Origin: a virus
DNA length: 28,954 nucleotides
Strand: one strand, 5' to 3'
IMG/VR virus record: IMGVR_UViG_3300009161_000173
Location: 1 to 28,954 of that record
Numbering within the stretch: position 1 is the first letter of the stretch; every line of letters starts with the position of its first letter. The notes below the pieces were generated by a model, which was given only the letters and a program-made list of their open reading frames with translations, made no database searches and was not told where the DNA came from. The position numbers and the translations under genes are program-made. Shown in pieces: positions 6,892 to 15,091 of the stretch.

Positions 6892-8647
6892 GGGTTTTAA
6901 GGGGACCTTCAATGGCGACCCGCTGGATTGGATGAAGGCGAATGTTCGCCTTCCTCACTCGGCTCGGAGTTCAGAGTTTGACCCCGACATGGCACCATGG
7001 CTTAACGACATCATTCGAGCGGTGACTAACGACCGGGTGAAGCAAATCATTGTGCGAATGCCAACGGGCGCGGGGAAAACGACCTTCCTCGAACTCATCT
7101 GCCCGTATATCGTAGCAAATCAACCCGGGCCGATGCTCCTGGTCGAGCAAACCGATGACACATCAAAGGATTGGGCAGAGTCTCGACTCATGCCCGTTTT
7201 TGAAGCGTGCGAACCTGTCGCTAGGCTTTTCCCAGAAGACCGGCATCAGAAGCGGAAATCGGCCATTCTGTTTCCGCACATGGCACTTTTCATGAGCGGC
7301 GCAAACATGTCAGGGGCGCAGGGAAAATCCATGCGTTATGTCTACTGCGATGAGGCGTGGCAATTCAAAGCGGGCATTCTTGGAGAACTTCAGAAGCGTC
7401 TTCATGACCGAGTCAACCGCAAGTTCATTGTGTGCTCGCAGGGATGGGAATCTTCACACGAAACCGAATCGTTTTGGAAAATGGGAACGACCCACGAATG
7501 GGGGTACGAGTGCGCCGCGTGCGGGGTCTGGCAAAAATGGAGTTGGCTTGGGATTAAATACGACAACCCAGAGGAGGGCAAAGAATGGAACTGGCAGGCA
7601 CTCCGGGAATCGGTTCGGCACGAGTGCCCGGAGTGCGGGCACGTCACAGTAAACTCAACCGCGGGACGGCGCGCGATGTCAGCACATTCAAGTTACCGAG
7701 CCGAAGTGGGAGAAAACTCCATTGAAGGCAACGTCAACTTTACGCTGCCGGCATGGGCTGTGTGGTGGATTGACTGGGCCGACCTTGTGGTGGAGTGGGT
7801 CAAAGCCAATCAGGCAAAATTAAAAGGCAACATCGAACCGCTGAAGCAATTCAAACAAAAGCGAGGTGCGCAGGTTTGGACAAACGAAGAGGACAGGCCG
7901 ACAATAAATTTGCTCGCGGCAAACTACAGTAAAATGGAGTATGCGGACGGGCAAAAGATCGACGGGGAGGTGGTTCGGTTTTTAACGGTGGACGTGCAGC
8001 AGGACCATTTCTGGGCGTGTGTCAGGGCATGGAGAGCGGATGGAACTTCGATGTTGATTTGGTACGGGAAAGTTTTGACGCATGAAATGATCAAGCAACT
8101 TCAGGAGCGCATGGGCGTCAGGGACAACCTCGTTTTTGTAGACAGCGGATATGAGACAGGGACCGTTTACGAACTCTGCTCTAAAACATCACGGTACGTC
8201 AAAACCGACCTCGGAAACGAATGGATCCGGAACTCGGGCTGGACCGCTTTGAAAGGTTCGGGGACTGACAGGTGGGCGCACATTCCCGCAAACGGCAGAA
8301 AGCTAGAAAAATTCTTTTCGCCTCCAATCAAAGTGATGTCGCTTTCCGGCAACCATTGTCGGCTCATGCACTGGAGCAATTTGATTACAAAAGATAAGCT
8401 GTCGCATTTGCGCGCCGCGGGTCCTGACGTATGGGCGTTCCCGGAAGATGTCGGAGAAGAATACATGGAGCAGATCGTTTCGGAAGTGAAACGGGACGTT
8501 GTAGACAACCGGACAAAAGCCATCACCCAAAGGTACGTGACCATCAATCGAAACAACCACGCTTGGGATTGCGAGGCGATGCAGGTCGTTGCGGCCGCGA
8601 TTACCAACATCCTGAAAGGGCTTGCAAACGACGAGTCTCCCGTGTAA
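6845..8647 (+). CDS. Terminase large subunit, GpA family
   Basis: This is a 600-residue packaging motor and nuclease of the lambda GpA type. The ATPase has Walker A PTGAGKTT at residues 73-80 and Walker B RYVYCDEAW at 164-172. A zinc-binding insert has C223-x2-C226 and C261-x2-C264. The nuclease half shows the metal-binding strand FLTVDVQQDHFW and later FVDSGYETGTVY. Length is typical of the family. ATG 6845 is chosen; an in-frame TTG at 6833 would add four residues. The gene overlaps the small terminase by 47 bases. A terminator hairpin follows within 35 bases, so the packaging genes probably end a transcript. Confidence 0.95.
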   Translation: MNDSQTLNPAFAGWIEGFKGTFNGDPLDWMKANVRLPHSARSSEFDPDMAPWLNDIIRAVTNDRVKQIIVRMPTGAGKTTFLELICPYIVANQPGPMLLVEQTDDTSKDWAESRLMPVFEACEPVARLFPEDRHQKRKSAILFPHMALFMSGANMSGAQGKSMRYVYCDEAWQFKAGILGELQKRLHDRVNRKFIVCSQGWESSHETESFWKMGTTHEWGYECAACGVWQKWSWLGIKYDNPEEGKEWNWQALRESVRHECPECGHVTVNSTAGRRAMSAHSSYRAEVGENSIEGNVNFTLPAWAVWWIDWADLVVEWVKANQAKLKGNIEPLKQFKQKRGAQVWTNEEDRPTINLLAANYSKMEYADGQKIDGEVVRFLTVDVQQDHFWACVRAWRADGTSMLIWYGKVLTHEMIKQLQERMGVRDNLVFVDSGYETGTVYELCSKTSRYVKTDLGNEWIRNSGWTALKGSGTDRWAHIPANGRKLEKFFSPPIKVMSLSGNHCRLMHWSNLITKDKLSHLRAAGPDVWAFPEDVGEEYMEQIVSEVKRDVVDNRTKAITQRYVTINRNNHAWDCEAMQVVAAAITNILKGLANDESPV

Positions 8648-8677
8648 ACGTCGGGCGACAGATGGGGCTTCTCGGCT

Positions 8678-8719
8678 ACACCTCCCGCACTGGGTACCGG
8701 TGGGGAGGTGTTGCTTTTT
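8678..8719 (+). terminator. Intrinsic terminator after terminase
   Basis: ACACCTCCC at 8678-8686 pairs with GGGAGGTGT at 8703-8711, and inside it CACTGG (8688-8693) pairs with CCGGTG (8697-8702) around a GTA loop, with one bulged G. The run TTGCTTTTT follows. This is a very stable hairpin in the 94-base gap between terminase and the next head gene. Confidence 0.85.
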
Positions 8720-8744
8720 GCTTCACGTCTCGATCTTAGGTATG
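8719..8744 (+). promoter_or_regulatory. TGCTTCAC-N11-AGGTATG element, copy 1
   Basis: This is the first of three 26-base elements with identical ends and identical spacing. TGCTTCAC is at 8719-8726 and AGGTATG at 8738-8744, the last three bases being the proposed ATG. It lies right behind the terminator hairpin and shares TTTTGCTTCACGT with copy 2. TTGCTT and TATGAT could be read as a promoter with a 16-base spacer, but the other copies do not keep that -10. The function is unknown. Confidence 0.6.
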
Positions 8745-9020
8745 ATACCCGGACTTCGGTTGATGGTTACCGCAATGATGACCAGAGATTCCGTAGAGCT
8801 TGCTGCTTTACGCGATGGCGCATTTGAAATTTCAACCGCTCCAAACGGGCAGGGAACTTTGATTTCTTCCTCAATCAATGGTTCGGCGTTTACTTTTTCA
8901 ATGCCGGGATCTGCAACTCTTACACCAATGCAAGTGACTATGATTGCACAGCTTGCGTTAGACCATAAGTGTTCTGGGTTCGCTCGCCCGACCACAAAAA
9001 CAACCGTCCGCTTCCTTTAA
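8742..9020 (+). CDS. Small head protein, in the gpW position
   Basis: This 92-residue protein lies between large terminase and portal, where lambda has the head-completion protein W. From about residue 12 the pattern is helix, two short strands (TLISSSINGSAFTFS) and a second helix (TPMQVTMIAQLALDH), loosely like gpW, but sequence identity is not evident, so the role is positional inference. ATG 8742 is taken because it completes the AGGTATG element; ATGs at 8763, 8775 and 8778 are alternatives and would remove only weakly conserved-looking residues. The stop is two bases from the portal ATG. Confidence 0.62.
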   Translation: MIPGLRLMVTAMMTRDSVELAALRDGAFEISTAPNGQGTLISSSINGSAFTFSMPGSATLTPMQVTMIAQLALDHKCSGFARPTTKTTVRFL

Positions 9021-9022
9021 AA

Positions 9023-10504
9023 ATGTTGTCCAAACTTATCAACGGAGTGGCAAAACTCCTGAAACCGAAGAGCGAATACACCCGGGCGCAGGATCAACGG
9101 TTGATTGAGGCGGGATGGTGGGCGCAGCGTCCGTACTGGACAACACACGCGCAACCGATGTCGAAAAGTGTTTCGATGACCGAACACAAAACGCTGACAT
9201 CAGCGGCCAACAGGATTTACTGGAATTATGGCCCGGTTCAAGCGGGGATCGACGCTAAGGGCACCTACGCTGTCGGGCGCGCGTTTCGCCCTGTGTTTGC
9301 GGGGAAAGACAAGGAATGGGGAAAGATGGCTGAGGAATGGCTGGACGATTGGCAAAATGTCGCCTTCGTGGATGGCGTTGACTGGACGACAGGATTGTGG
9401 AGGTTGTCGGTCGCGATGGATCGCGACGGGGATCACGGAATTTTGCTTTCGGAAGCGAAGACTGGATTCCCCCAATTGCAGTCTATCCCGTGGCACGCGA
9501 TCGGCGTCAGGAACTCTGGGGAACTGATTGAAAAGGGTCCGTACAAAGGACTGCGCCAACACCTTGGAGTTGCCATCAATCCGGAAGGCAGACCCGTCGC
9601 ATTTTCAATTCTTGGCCCAACTGAAGAGCAGGATCAGTGGGTTTCGGCTCGGTCAATGATGCTTGTTCGGGAACATCCGAACGTCGATTTTTACCGAGGA
9701 CTCTCTTCGCTCACTTCCGGAATCATGGACCTTCGAGCTGCGTTTGAAATTGGACGCAACATCAAGCAGGCCGCTCAACTCGCATCTACGCTTGGGCTGA
9801 TCGTTCACAACGAAATGGGAATGGCAGATCCTACGGACCAAGCTTTTGCATATGCCGATGTTCCACCTCCCGGGCAGTCTGGGCTTCGCGTTGAAGAGCG
9901 CATGGGGGGAACGATTCAATATTTTCGCGCAGGTGCCGCGGAGAAACTGGAACAGCTTAAAAATGAAATTCCTTCGGAAGCTACGGATCGCCTCACTGAA
10001 CGCCTTATTCGTCAATCTTTGCTTGGTGCCGGCCTGCCTGTCGAATGGTTCTGGCGTAACGAAAACGGCGGCGCGGACGTTCGCGCGACAACTGAAAAGG
10101 TAAACCGCATCGTGAAGGACCGGCAGGACGTGCTGCGCATGAACGCGCGCCGGGCTATCGGATATGTTGTCAGCAAAGCAATTAAACTTGGGCAGCTCCC
10201 AGCGTACAAAGGCCCAGACGCTGGCGGATTTCTCAAGTGGACGTTCACGACGCCCCCAATTCTTACAGTTGACGCGGGGCGCGTTTCAGCAGCACAGCTT
10301 GATGCATATCGTGCTGGGATGGTCAACATGACGGAGATCGCTGCCGAGGGAGGAAAGACTCTCGATCAGCACCTAGACGAGCGCGAAGCTGAGATGGTCA
10401 ACATCCGTGAACGCTGCGCACGCTCCGGGCTGCCGTTCTCCGATTTCGTGCTGCAAACGCCGAACGGCAACGTGGCGCAACCTACTCCGACCCAAACGAA
10501 ATGA
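9023..10504 (+). CDS. Portal protein, lambda type
   Basis: This 493-residue protein forms the ring at the unique capsid vertex through which DNA enters and to which the tail attaches. It fits the lambda-type portal family in length and features: an N-terminal AANRIYWNYGPVQAGIDAKG segment, the VDWTTGLWRLSVAMDRDGDHGI and IPWHAIGVRN core, an LRAAFEIGRNIKQAAQLAST helix, and the later SLLGAGLPVEWFWRNENG segment. ATG 9023 sits two bases after the upstream stop without a Shine-Dalgarno sequence. The gene overlaps the protease by four bases (ATGA), the normal portal-protease order. Confidence 0.93.
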   Translation: MLSKLINGVAKLLKPKSEYTRAQDQRLIEAGWWAQRPYWTTHAQPMSKSVSMTEHKTLTSAANRIYWNYGPVQAGIDAKGTYAVGRAFRPVFAGKDKEWGKMAEEWLDDWQNVAFVDGVDWTTGLWRLSVAMDRDGDHGILLSEAKTGFPQLQSIPWHAIGVRNSGELIEKGPYKGLRQHLGVAINPEGRPVAFSILGPTEEQDQWVSARSMMLVREHPNVDFYRGLSSLTSGIMDLRAAFEIGRNIKQAAQLASTLGLIVHNEMGMADPTDQAFAYADVPPPGQSGLRVEERMGGTIQYFRAGAAEKLEQLKNEIPSEATDRLTERLIRQSLLGAGLPVEWFWRNENGGADVRATTEKVNRIVKDRQDVLRMNARRAIGYVVSKAIKLGQLPAYKGPDAGGFLKWTFTTPPILTVDAGRVSAAQLDAYRAGMVNMTEIAAEGGKTLDQHLDEREAEMVNIRERCARSGLPFSDFVLQTPNGNVAQPTPTQTK

Positions 10505-11325
10505 AGCACAAACGATTCTCACACATCATCGAAGCGGTTTACCACAAGCCGTGGTTCATTACCCCGGGAGGATACAAAGCGATTCGGCAGGTAGTTGACG
10601 CGCGTCTTGCGCGGGCCGAGATGCCTGACCTTTCGGAATACGAAGGGAATGAACGCGAAGAAATGACCATCGATGCAAACGGCATCGCGCATATCTGCGT
10701 TGAAGGAACAATGGCCCGGGGAATCTCGGCGCTTGAAGCCATCTGCGGAGGGTTCGATTATGAATGGCTGGAGGACGATCTTCAAGAGGTTCAGCGCGCT
10801 GGCGTGAAGGGAGTGTGGATTGAGTTCGACACACCAGGTGGCGCCGTTGAAGGCAACTGCGAATGCGCCGATATGCTCCAAGAGATCGCCAAGAAAACGC
10901 CAATCGTGGCGTGGTCTGATGGAACCTGCGCCTCTGCTGGGTACAACCTCGCGGTGTCCTGCACGAAACTCTATGGCTCGCAATCATCGACATGGGGAAG
11001 CATTGGCACGATCATCCCGTGGTGCGATGAGTCGGCCGCTTGGGAAGAAGAAGGAATGAAATGGGACCCCATCACGAACGCCGAGGGCGTGCTCAAGGGG
11101 GCCGGCATGGGGCCATCGCTGACAGCAGCTCAACGCGCGTCGCTTCAAGAATACGTTCAGGACGCGTTCGATCAGTTCCGGGGGAACGTGCTTCGGAACC
11201 GAAAAGTATCAGATGATGCCATGCGCGGGCAGGCATTCTTCGCACCCCGGGCGCTTGCGAACAATCTCATCGACGGCATTTCAACCGAACAGGTCGCATA
11301 TAATAAATTGCTTGCAATGGTCTGA
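10501..11325 (+). CDS. Head maturation protease, S49 (SppA-like) family
   Basis: This 274-residue serine protease should trim scaffold and portal during head assembly, like lambda gpC. The S49 core is clear: EFDTPGGAV at residues 108-116, the nucleophile in GTCASAGYN (Ser145) and the probable general base Lys199 in EGVLKGAGM. The Ser-Lys spacing of 54 matches that of Bacillus SppA closely. The C-terminal ~70 residues (QEYVQDAFDQFRGNVLRNRK and an ARALANNLIDGI-like segment) match the usual closing helices. It overlaps the portal by four bases. A terminator-like hairpin follows about 30 bases after the stop. Confidence 0.93.
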   Translation: MKHKRFSHIIEAVYHKPWFITPGGYKAIRQVVDARLARAEMPDLSEYEGNEREEMTIDANGIAHICVEGTMARGISALEAICGGFDYEWLEDDLQEVQRAGVKGVWIEFDTPGGAVEGNCECADMLQEIAKKTPIVAWSDGTCASAGYNLAVSCTKLYGSQSSTWGSIGTIIPWCDESAAWEEEGMKWDPITNAEGVLKGAGMGPSLTAAQRASLQEYVQDAFDQFRGNVLRNRKVSDDAMRGQAFFAPRALANNLIDGISTEQVAYNKLLAMV

Positions 11326-11358
11326 CGCATCGCCGATAGTGCGCTGAATCTGACATGG

Positions 11359-11399
11359 AAGACCCTCGCTTGCGGCACGGCAGGCGGGGGTCTTTTGCT
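11359..11399 (+). terminator. Intrinsic terminator after head protease
   Basis: AAGACCCTCGCTTGC at 11359-11373 pairs along its whole 15-base length (two G-T pairs) with 11380-11394 around the loop GGCACG. TTGCTT follows. This would cut or attenuate transcription between protease and scaffold. The T-run is shorter than in the other two terminators. Confidence 0.8.
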
Positions 11400-11421
11400 T
11401 CACGTAAGGGGTATAGGTATG
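11396..11421 (+). promoter_or_regulatory. TGCTTCAC-N11-AGGTATG element, copy 2
   Basis: TGCTTCAC at 11396-11403 and AGGTATG at 11415-11421, ending on the scaffold-like gene's ATG. Spacing is identical to copies 1 and 3. As in copy 1, it sits directly on the 3' side of a terminator hairpin. Here the middle also holds AAGGGG, which makes a good Shine-Dalgarno sequence seven bases from the ATG. Confidence 0.6.
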
Positions 11422-11817
11422 GACACACCCGCAACCTTGGCTGACGCGCTCTCTGCGCTGAATGCCGCTAATGTGCGCACGACCGAGCTTCACGCCGAGG
11501 TTGCTACGCTCAACGAACTTCTCAACGAAGCATCCGCAACAGGCAATGAGCGAAACGCTTTGAAAGCAGAACTCGGAGTGATTAACGCAAAAAACACGGA
11601 ACTTGCCCAGCAGCTTGCTGGCATTGTGAACAGCGTGAAAAGCGTAGATGAGCAGGCCGCTGCCGTAGTTGCTGCTGCTGGTCATCCTCCCGTCGAACTC
11701 ACTCCTAACCCGGATACGGTTGCGAAAAACGAAACTCTTGCTGAACGCCTTAAAAACGTAACAGACCAAGGGGAACGCACTCGCATTCGTCACGAATTTT
11801 TCAACTCACTCAAATAA
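11419..11817 (+). CDS. Scaffold-like coiled-coil protein
   Basis: This 132-residue acidic protein sits between head protease and capsid, where scaffolding or decoration proteins are found. Residues ~10-75 form a predicted coiled coil (repeated Leu/Ala heptads, TTELHAEVATLNELL and later). A Pro-rich linker at ~90-105 follows, then a basic C-terminal helix (ERTRIRHEFFNSLK) like the coat-binding end of scaffolds. ATG 11419 has AAGGGG seven bases upstream, one of the few clear Shine-Dalgarno sites here. A scaffold role is inferred from shape and place. Confidence 0.7.
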   Translation: MDTPATLADALSALNAANVRTTELHAEVATLNELLNEASATGNERNALKAELGVINAKNTELAQQLAGIVNSVKSVDEQAAAVVAAAGHPPVELTPNPDTVAKNETLAERLKNVTDQGERTRIRHEFFNSLK

Positions 11818-11830
11818 CCTCACTTAGCTT

Positions 11831-12727
11831 ATGTCGAACACACTCGGAACTTTAAATAGTGCGCTGATCCTTCAGACAGCGTTGTCGCTCGTTTTCACTA
11901 AACGTCCTCTCTTGCAAGCAATTAGCAAGGATCTGTCGCCGATGGGAGCGAAACAAAACCAAACAATCCTCACTCGCTTGAAGAGCATCCCTGCTGTCGT
12001 CAATGACGACCAGACGCTGCCCAGCTTCACGACGAGCGATGTTCCCGTCACGCTGGATCACGTAAAGCGTGTTGGCGCAACCTTCACTTCTGCTGAACTC
12101 AATTCGACTTCCCGTAATTTGATTGAGGAACTTGCCGAACCCATTGCGGTTGCAATGGCAAACAGCATCGTTGATTCCGTTGCTGCGTTGTGGACATCTG
12201 GAAATTTTTCCAACTACACGTTGGACAATACTCCCGGATACAACACGCTTATCGAACTTCGCAAGGCGTTTATTGATCGCGGGATCAATGGCAACCGCTA
12301 CCTGAGCGTGAATGCTGCAACCTACGCAGCCCTGTTGGAGGATCCGTTGATTACACGTCCGAACCGTTTTATGTCGGTTGGAACTGACATCATCCAGACT
12401 TCTGAAATTGCTGGCGTAGCCGGGTTCTCAAACATCTTTGAATACCCAGCCACACCAACTACTAACTTCATGACCGGGTTTGCTTGCACGCCTGAAGCTG
12501 TGGTATTGGCTTCCCGCGCTCCGCAGGACCCTCGCGAGGCGTTCGGTGGCAACATCCCCTTCCCTGGTAACTTTGAAGTGCTGACCGACCCAATGACAGG
12601 ATTCTCCGCTGCTGCCGTTGAATTCATCAACCCGCTCACGCTTGATGTGACCGTGTACCTGAAATGGATTTACGGCGTTGCAGTGGGCAACTCTGCTGCC
12701 GGCCAGCGCCTCGTCTACAACGACTAG
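11831..12727 (+). CDS. Major capsid protein (HK97 fold, possibly P22 coat-like)
   Basis: This 298-residue protein should form the capsid shell. The pattern resembles the P22 gp5-like coat group: an N-terminal helix, a TLDHVKRVGATFTSAEL strand pair near residues 75-92, the long ELAEPIAVAMANSIVDSVAAL helix near 99-120, then a LIELRKAFIDRGINGNRYLSVNAATYAALL unit near 140-170 and a C-terminal beta segment ending in YLKWIYGVAVGN. It has no long N-terminal delta domain, which fits a separate scaffold gene upstream. The start lies 13 bases after the upstream stop without a Shine-Dalgarno sequence. Capsid assignment is firm; the subfamily is less sure. Confidence 0.87.
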   Translation: MSNTLGTLNSALILQTALSLVFTKRPLLQAISKDLSPMGAKQNQTILTRLKSIPAVVNDDQTLPSFTTSDVPVTLDHVKRVGATFTSAELNSTSRNLIEELAEPIAVAMANSIVDSVAALWTSGNFSNYTLDNTPGYNTLIELRKAFIDRGINGNRYLSVNAATYAALLEDPLITRPNRFMSVGTDIIQTSEIAGVAGFSNIFEYPATPTTNFMTGFACTPEAVVLASRAPQDPREAFGGNIPFPGNFEVLTDPMTGFSAAAVEFINPLTLDVTVYLKWIYGVAVGNSAAGQRLVYND

Positions 12728-12747
12728 GCTTTAACGCAAAACGAAAT

Positions 12748-12933
12748 ATGCGCCTGCACGTTGTAATTAGCCGTTCGCCTTCAGGTTCGATCGTCACCCT
12801 TTATCTGGGTGACGGTCGGGCCGAAGCCCTTGATGCGTACACGCAAGCAAACGAGCCTGGGGATATTGTTGAGATGTATTCGTACATGGAAATATCCCGC
12901 CGCAAAGTGATTGCGTCAAAAAAGAAAAAATGA
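12748..12933 (+). CDS. Small hypothetical protein downstream of capsid
   Basis: This is a 61-residue basic protein that I do not recognise. It starts with two beta strands (LHVVISRSPSGSIVTLYLGDG) followed by a helix and ends in five lysines. ATG 12748 lies 20 bases after the capsid stop; the frame is open further upstream, but those residues overlap the capsid gene and look like noise. It overlaps the next gene by four bases. It lies in the connector region, but nothing shows a specific role. Confidence 0.65.
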   Translation: MRLHVVISRSPSGSIVTLYLGDGRAEALDAYTQANEPGDIVEMYSYMEISRRKVIASKKKK

Positions 12934-13232
12934 GCCGCTACCTTGAGATTACGGAAGCAGCAATGAAGCAGGCGCTTGCGTTTGCTTCAACTGACTCCGT
13001 GACCTACAAGGGCGTGACGGTTCACGCAGCAGCTCTCGAAGACACTTCGGACTCGTTGAATTTTGGAGGGTTTGAGCAGCATTTCAAAGGCGTGGTTTAT
13101 GTCCTAAAAACGGGCTTCCCTGAACCTTCCAAAGGCGACCGGATTGAACTGAATGGAACAACGCGGCGCATCACTGGGTGGACTGAAACGCCGGTGAACT
13201 GGGGACTGCATCTGGAGGACATCAGCCGATGA
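12930..13232 (+). CDS. Head-tail connector/stopper-like protein
   Basis: This 100-residue beta-rich protein is in the position of head-tail joining proteins such as lambda FII. It shows a YKGVTVHAAALED strand pair, then VLKTGFPEPSKGDRIELNGTTRRITGW, a pattern seen in small beta-barrel connector proteins (strand, PxxGD, strand, NGxxxRI). It overlaps the preceding gene by four bases and the following one by four. Role is inferred from this pattern and order. Confidence 0.68.
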   Translation: MSRYLEITEAAMKQALAFASTDSVTYKGVTVHAAALEDTSDSLNFGGFEQHFKGVVYVLKTGFPEPSKGDRIELNGTTRRITGWTETPVNWGLHLEDISR

Positions 13233-13609
13233 TGGACGGCCTTTTATGCGAAGAAATTCGCACTGCACTTCAGGCTGAATATCCCGGCGTTTACGTTGGG
13301 TTACCGCAGGACAACGAAGCAATTCCTGCCCCTGCAATTTTGCTCGAAATGCAAAGCGATGTTTTGCTGGGGTCACCATTTCAACGCGGCTCATTGACCG
13401 TCAACATTTGTTCGCAAGCCGATGACACATCCCCGGAAGAGCACACCGTTTTTGCTGCTGCGGTTGACGCGTCAATGCGCGCAGTGGCATGGGTGCCTGT
13501 GACCGTAAAACTTTACGGAATCGTTTGTCAGTCAACCAACATGCTCCGGGAAGAACGACACTGGAGAACCACAATCAACTACGTAATCGGCTTCGGCCCA
13601 ACATCTTAA
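13229..13609 (+). CDS. Tail terminator/completion-like protein
   Basis: This 126-residue alpha/beta protein starts with a helix (LLCEEIRTALQAEYPG) and continues with strands PAILLEMQS and RGSLTVNICSQAD, then helices and a final strand NYVIGFGPTS. That order and its position, just after the connector and before the tail genes, fit gpU-like tail terminators. GGAGG ten bases upstream supports ATG 13229; ATG 13232 is next to it. The assignment is by shape and order. Confidence 0.65.
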   Translation: MMDGLLCEEIRTALQAEYPGVYVGLPQDNEAIPAPAILLEMQSDVLLGSPFQRGSLTVNICSQADDTSPEEHTVFAAAVDASMRAVAWVPVTVKLYGIVCQSTNMLREERHWRTTINYVIGFGPTS

Positions 13610-13613
13610 ACTT

Positions 13614-13916
13614 ATGCCATCATTCGGGGTATCCAGTAATTTTGGAGGAACACCTCCAGCGGGAGGGATTCTTCAAAGCTCAGAAGAGTCAATCGACAAA
13701 GAGGTTGCAACAATTAAAGGCGCAACAGGAAGAACAGAAGAAGTATTGGCAAAACCTCGTCAGGTTAGAAATGTCACCATAAAAAGCAAAGGCGCTGCCG
13801 GACTTATTGCTGTTGCAGCAGGCCCAATGAGTAGCGGCACTGTAACAAGCGCAAAGTATTCTGAAACAAACGACGACTTTGGCACAAGCGAAGTCACAAC
13901 AACTTTCTACTCTTAA
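13614..13916 (+). CDS. Tail protein, tandem paralogue A
   Basis: This 100-residue beta-rich protein starts MPS-FG and continues with a KEVATIKGATG segment, a VRNVTIKSKGAAGLIAVAAG strand pair and a C-terminal block (SETNDDFGTSEVTTTFYS). The same four blocks recur in order in the next gene, so the two are probably an ancient tandem duplication. Placed right after the terminator-like gene, one or both may form the tail tube. It starts four bases after the upstream stop with no Shine-Dalgarno sequence, suggesting reinitiation. Confidence 0.7.
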   Translation: MPSFGVSSNFGGTPPAGGILQSSEESIDKEVATIKGATGRTEEVLAKPRQVRNVTIKSKGAAGLIAVAAGPMSSGTVTSAKYSETNDDFGTSEVTTTFYS

Positions 13917-13919
13917 TTT

Positions 13920-14225
13920 ATGCCTTCAACATTTGGGATTCATTCAATCAGCGGGGAACTAATTGAAGCTGTTGATTGCGAAGTCAAAGCGGACGTAAAA
14001 GAGCTGCTTACCTTCGCGGGCGCACATAGCGCAGCGCAGGCTGTGGACGTTACGTTTAGTTTTACTGTAAAAGGCAAAGGCACTACGGCTATTGTGGTTG
14101 GGGCTGGAGCCGGCGCACCGGATGGCGTGGATGGCCATGTCGTTATTACAAACGTAACGAAAACCCAAACCAATGAAGACTGGGAAGGATTTTCGTACAC
14201 CGGTGTCGGTTACAAATACGCGTAA
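13920..14225 (+). CDS. Tail protein, tandem paralogue B (tail tube candidate)
   Basis: This 101-residue beta-rich protein has the same blocks as the upstream paralogue: MPS-FG start, a KADVKELLTFAGAHS segment, VDVTFSFTVKGKGTTAIVVGAG, and a closing TQTNEDWEGFSYTGVGYKYA-like strand pair. It is more compact and regular than paralogue A. The predicted sandwich suits a small tail-tube subunit, though typical siphophage tube proteins are longer (roughly 150-250 residues). It starts three bases after the stop of paralogue A. Confidence 0.7.
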   Translation: MPSTFGIHSISGELIEAVDCEVKADVKELLTFAGAHSAAQAVDVTFSFTVKGKGTTAIVVGAGAGAPDGVDGHVVITNVTKTQTNEDWEGFSYTGVGYKYA

Positions 14226-14246
14226 CGCACTTCAACGAAATATCTC

Positions 14247-14690
14247 ATGAAAATAGGACAGCGTATAGATTTCGTACAAGACAACCTTCACCCGCTCAAG
14301 AGCCCTAACACGGACCTTGTAGCGGCGTGGTTGACGTGTGGTGGGTCACTTTTAAAAGAGGATCCATATTCATGGACCGTTGAGGAAACACCCGCAGGGC
14401 CAAAACAGACGATCACTTACCACATTGACGGTGAAGTGAATGTGACCAATCAAGGGGAACCTCTTTCATTTCAGGAATTTCGTCGGCGCTGGATGGATAA
14501 AGAATGGTGCGAAAAAAACGATGAGCACCTGATTTCATACATGCGTTTATTTCGGGACAACTCGGTGAAGTTTAAAGCGTGGATTAAGGAAGCGAAACCC
14601 GCCGTATTGATTCGCCGAGGAAGCCGAGTGGCAATCATTCATCCGGATCTTCCCGAAGCCCGAAAAACACAAATTCTTGCAGAACTATGA
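14247..14690 (+). CDS. Hypothetical tail-region protein
   Basis: This is a 147-residue protein that I do not recognise. It mixes helices and strands, with a Trp-rich middle (FRRRWMDKEWCEKN) and a C-terminal basic region (VLIRRGSRVAIIHPDLPEARK). It overlaps the tail chaperone gene by four bases and follows the tube candidates, so it is probably involved in tail assembly. There is no Shine-Dalgarno sequence at ATG 14247. No function is assigned. Confidence 0.65.
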   Translation: MKIGQRIDFVQDNLHPLKSPNTDLVAAWLTCGGSLLKEDPYSWTVEETPAGPKQTITYHIDGEVNVTNQGEPLSFQEFRRRWMDKEWCEKNDEHLISYMRLFRDNSVKFKAWIKEAKPAVLIRRGSRVAIIHPDLPEARKTQILAEL

Positions 14691-15091
14691 CACCAATAAA
14701 CGACTTTTTAGATGGGGAGAAAACCATTGCGGGTATGGTTTTCAGACCGTTCACAGTGGGCTCAAAACTATTATGCTCACAAATGAAACTAAGCATGTTC
14801 ATTGAGCCTGAAATTCCTATTACAGAAGAGGAAGCAATTCGTCAAATCATGGCATTTTCTTGGTTTCATGTTGCGCCTTTACGTGAAGTTCTTTGCGCAC
14901 TTCGAGAAGGGCGTGGAAATGATGAAGCTTTACTGTTTTCGTTTGGCGTTGAACCTCACGCGATTGAGGAAATTGTTTCTGAAATCAATCGGATTTCTGA
15001 AAGAGCAAAAAAGAACGCGGTTCAGGTCGTCGAAAAAAATACAACTAAAGACAAGGATGCGCCGGGAAACTCTGTGGGCCAGATTGGATAG
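14687..15091 (+). CDS. Tail assembly chaperone, short form (lambda gpG-like)
   Basis: This 134-residue helical protein is in the slot before the tape measure where siphophages carry G/GT chaperones, which coat the tape measure during tail assembly. Helices with an FSWFHVAPLREVLCALREG segment fill the middle, and a charged, flexible tail follows. The last codons contain a canonical -1 slippery heptamer (15064-15070), so this is the product made when no slip occurs. It overlaps the upstream gene by four bases. Sequence similarity to lambda G was not evident; the call rests on order and the frameshift signal. Confidence 0.8.
   Translation: MTPINDFLDGEKTIAGMVFRPFTVGSKLLCSQMKLSMFIEPEIPITEEEAIRQIMAFSWFHVAPLREVLCALREGRGNDEALLFSFGVEPHAIEEIVSEINRISERAKKNAVQVVEKNTTKDKDAPGNSVGQIG

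Noticed and set aside
8719-8746. Sigma70-like promoter TTGCTT-16-TATGAT
   Set aside because: The -10 match overlaps the proposed ATG and is not kept in the other two copies of the element, so it is not called as a promoter.
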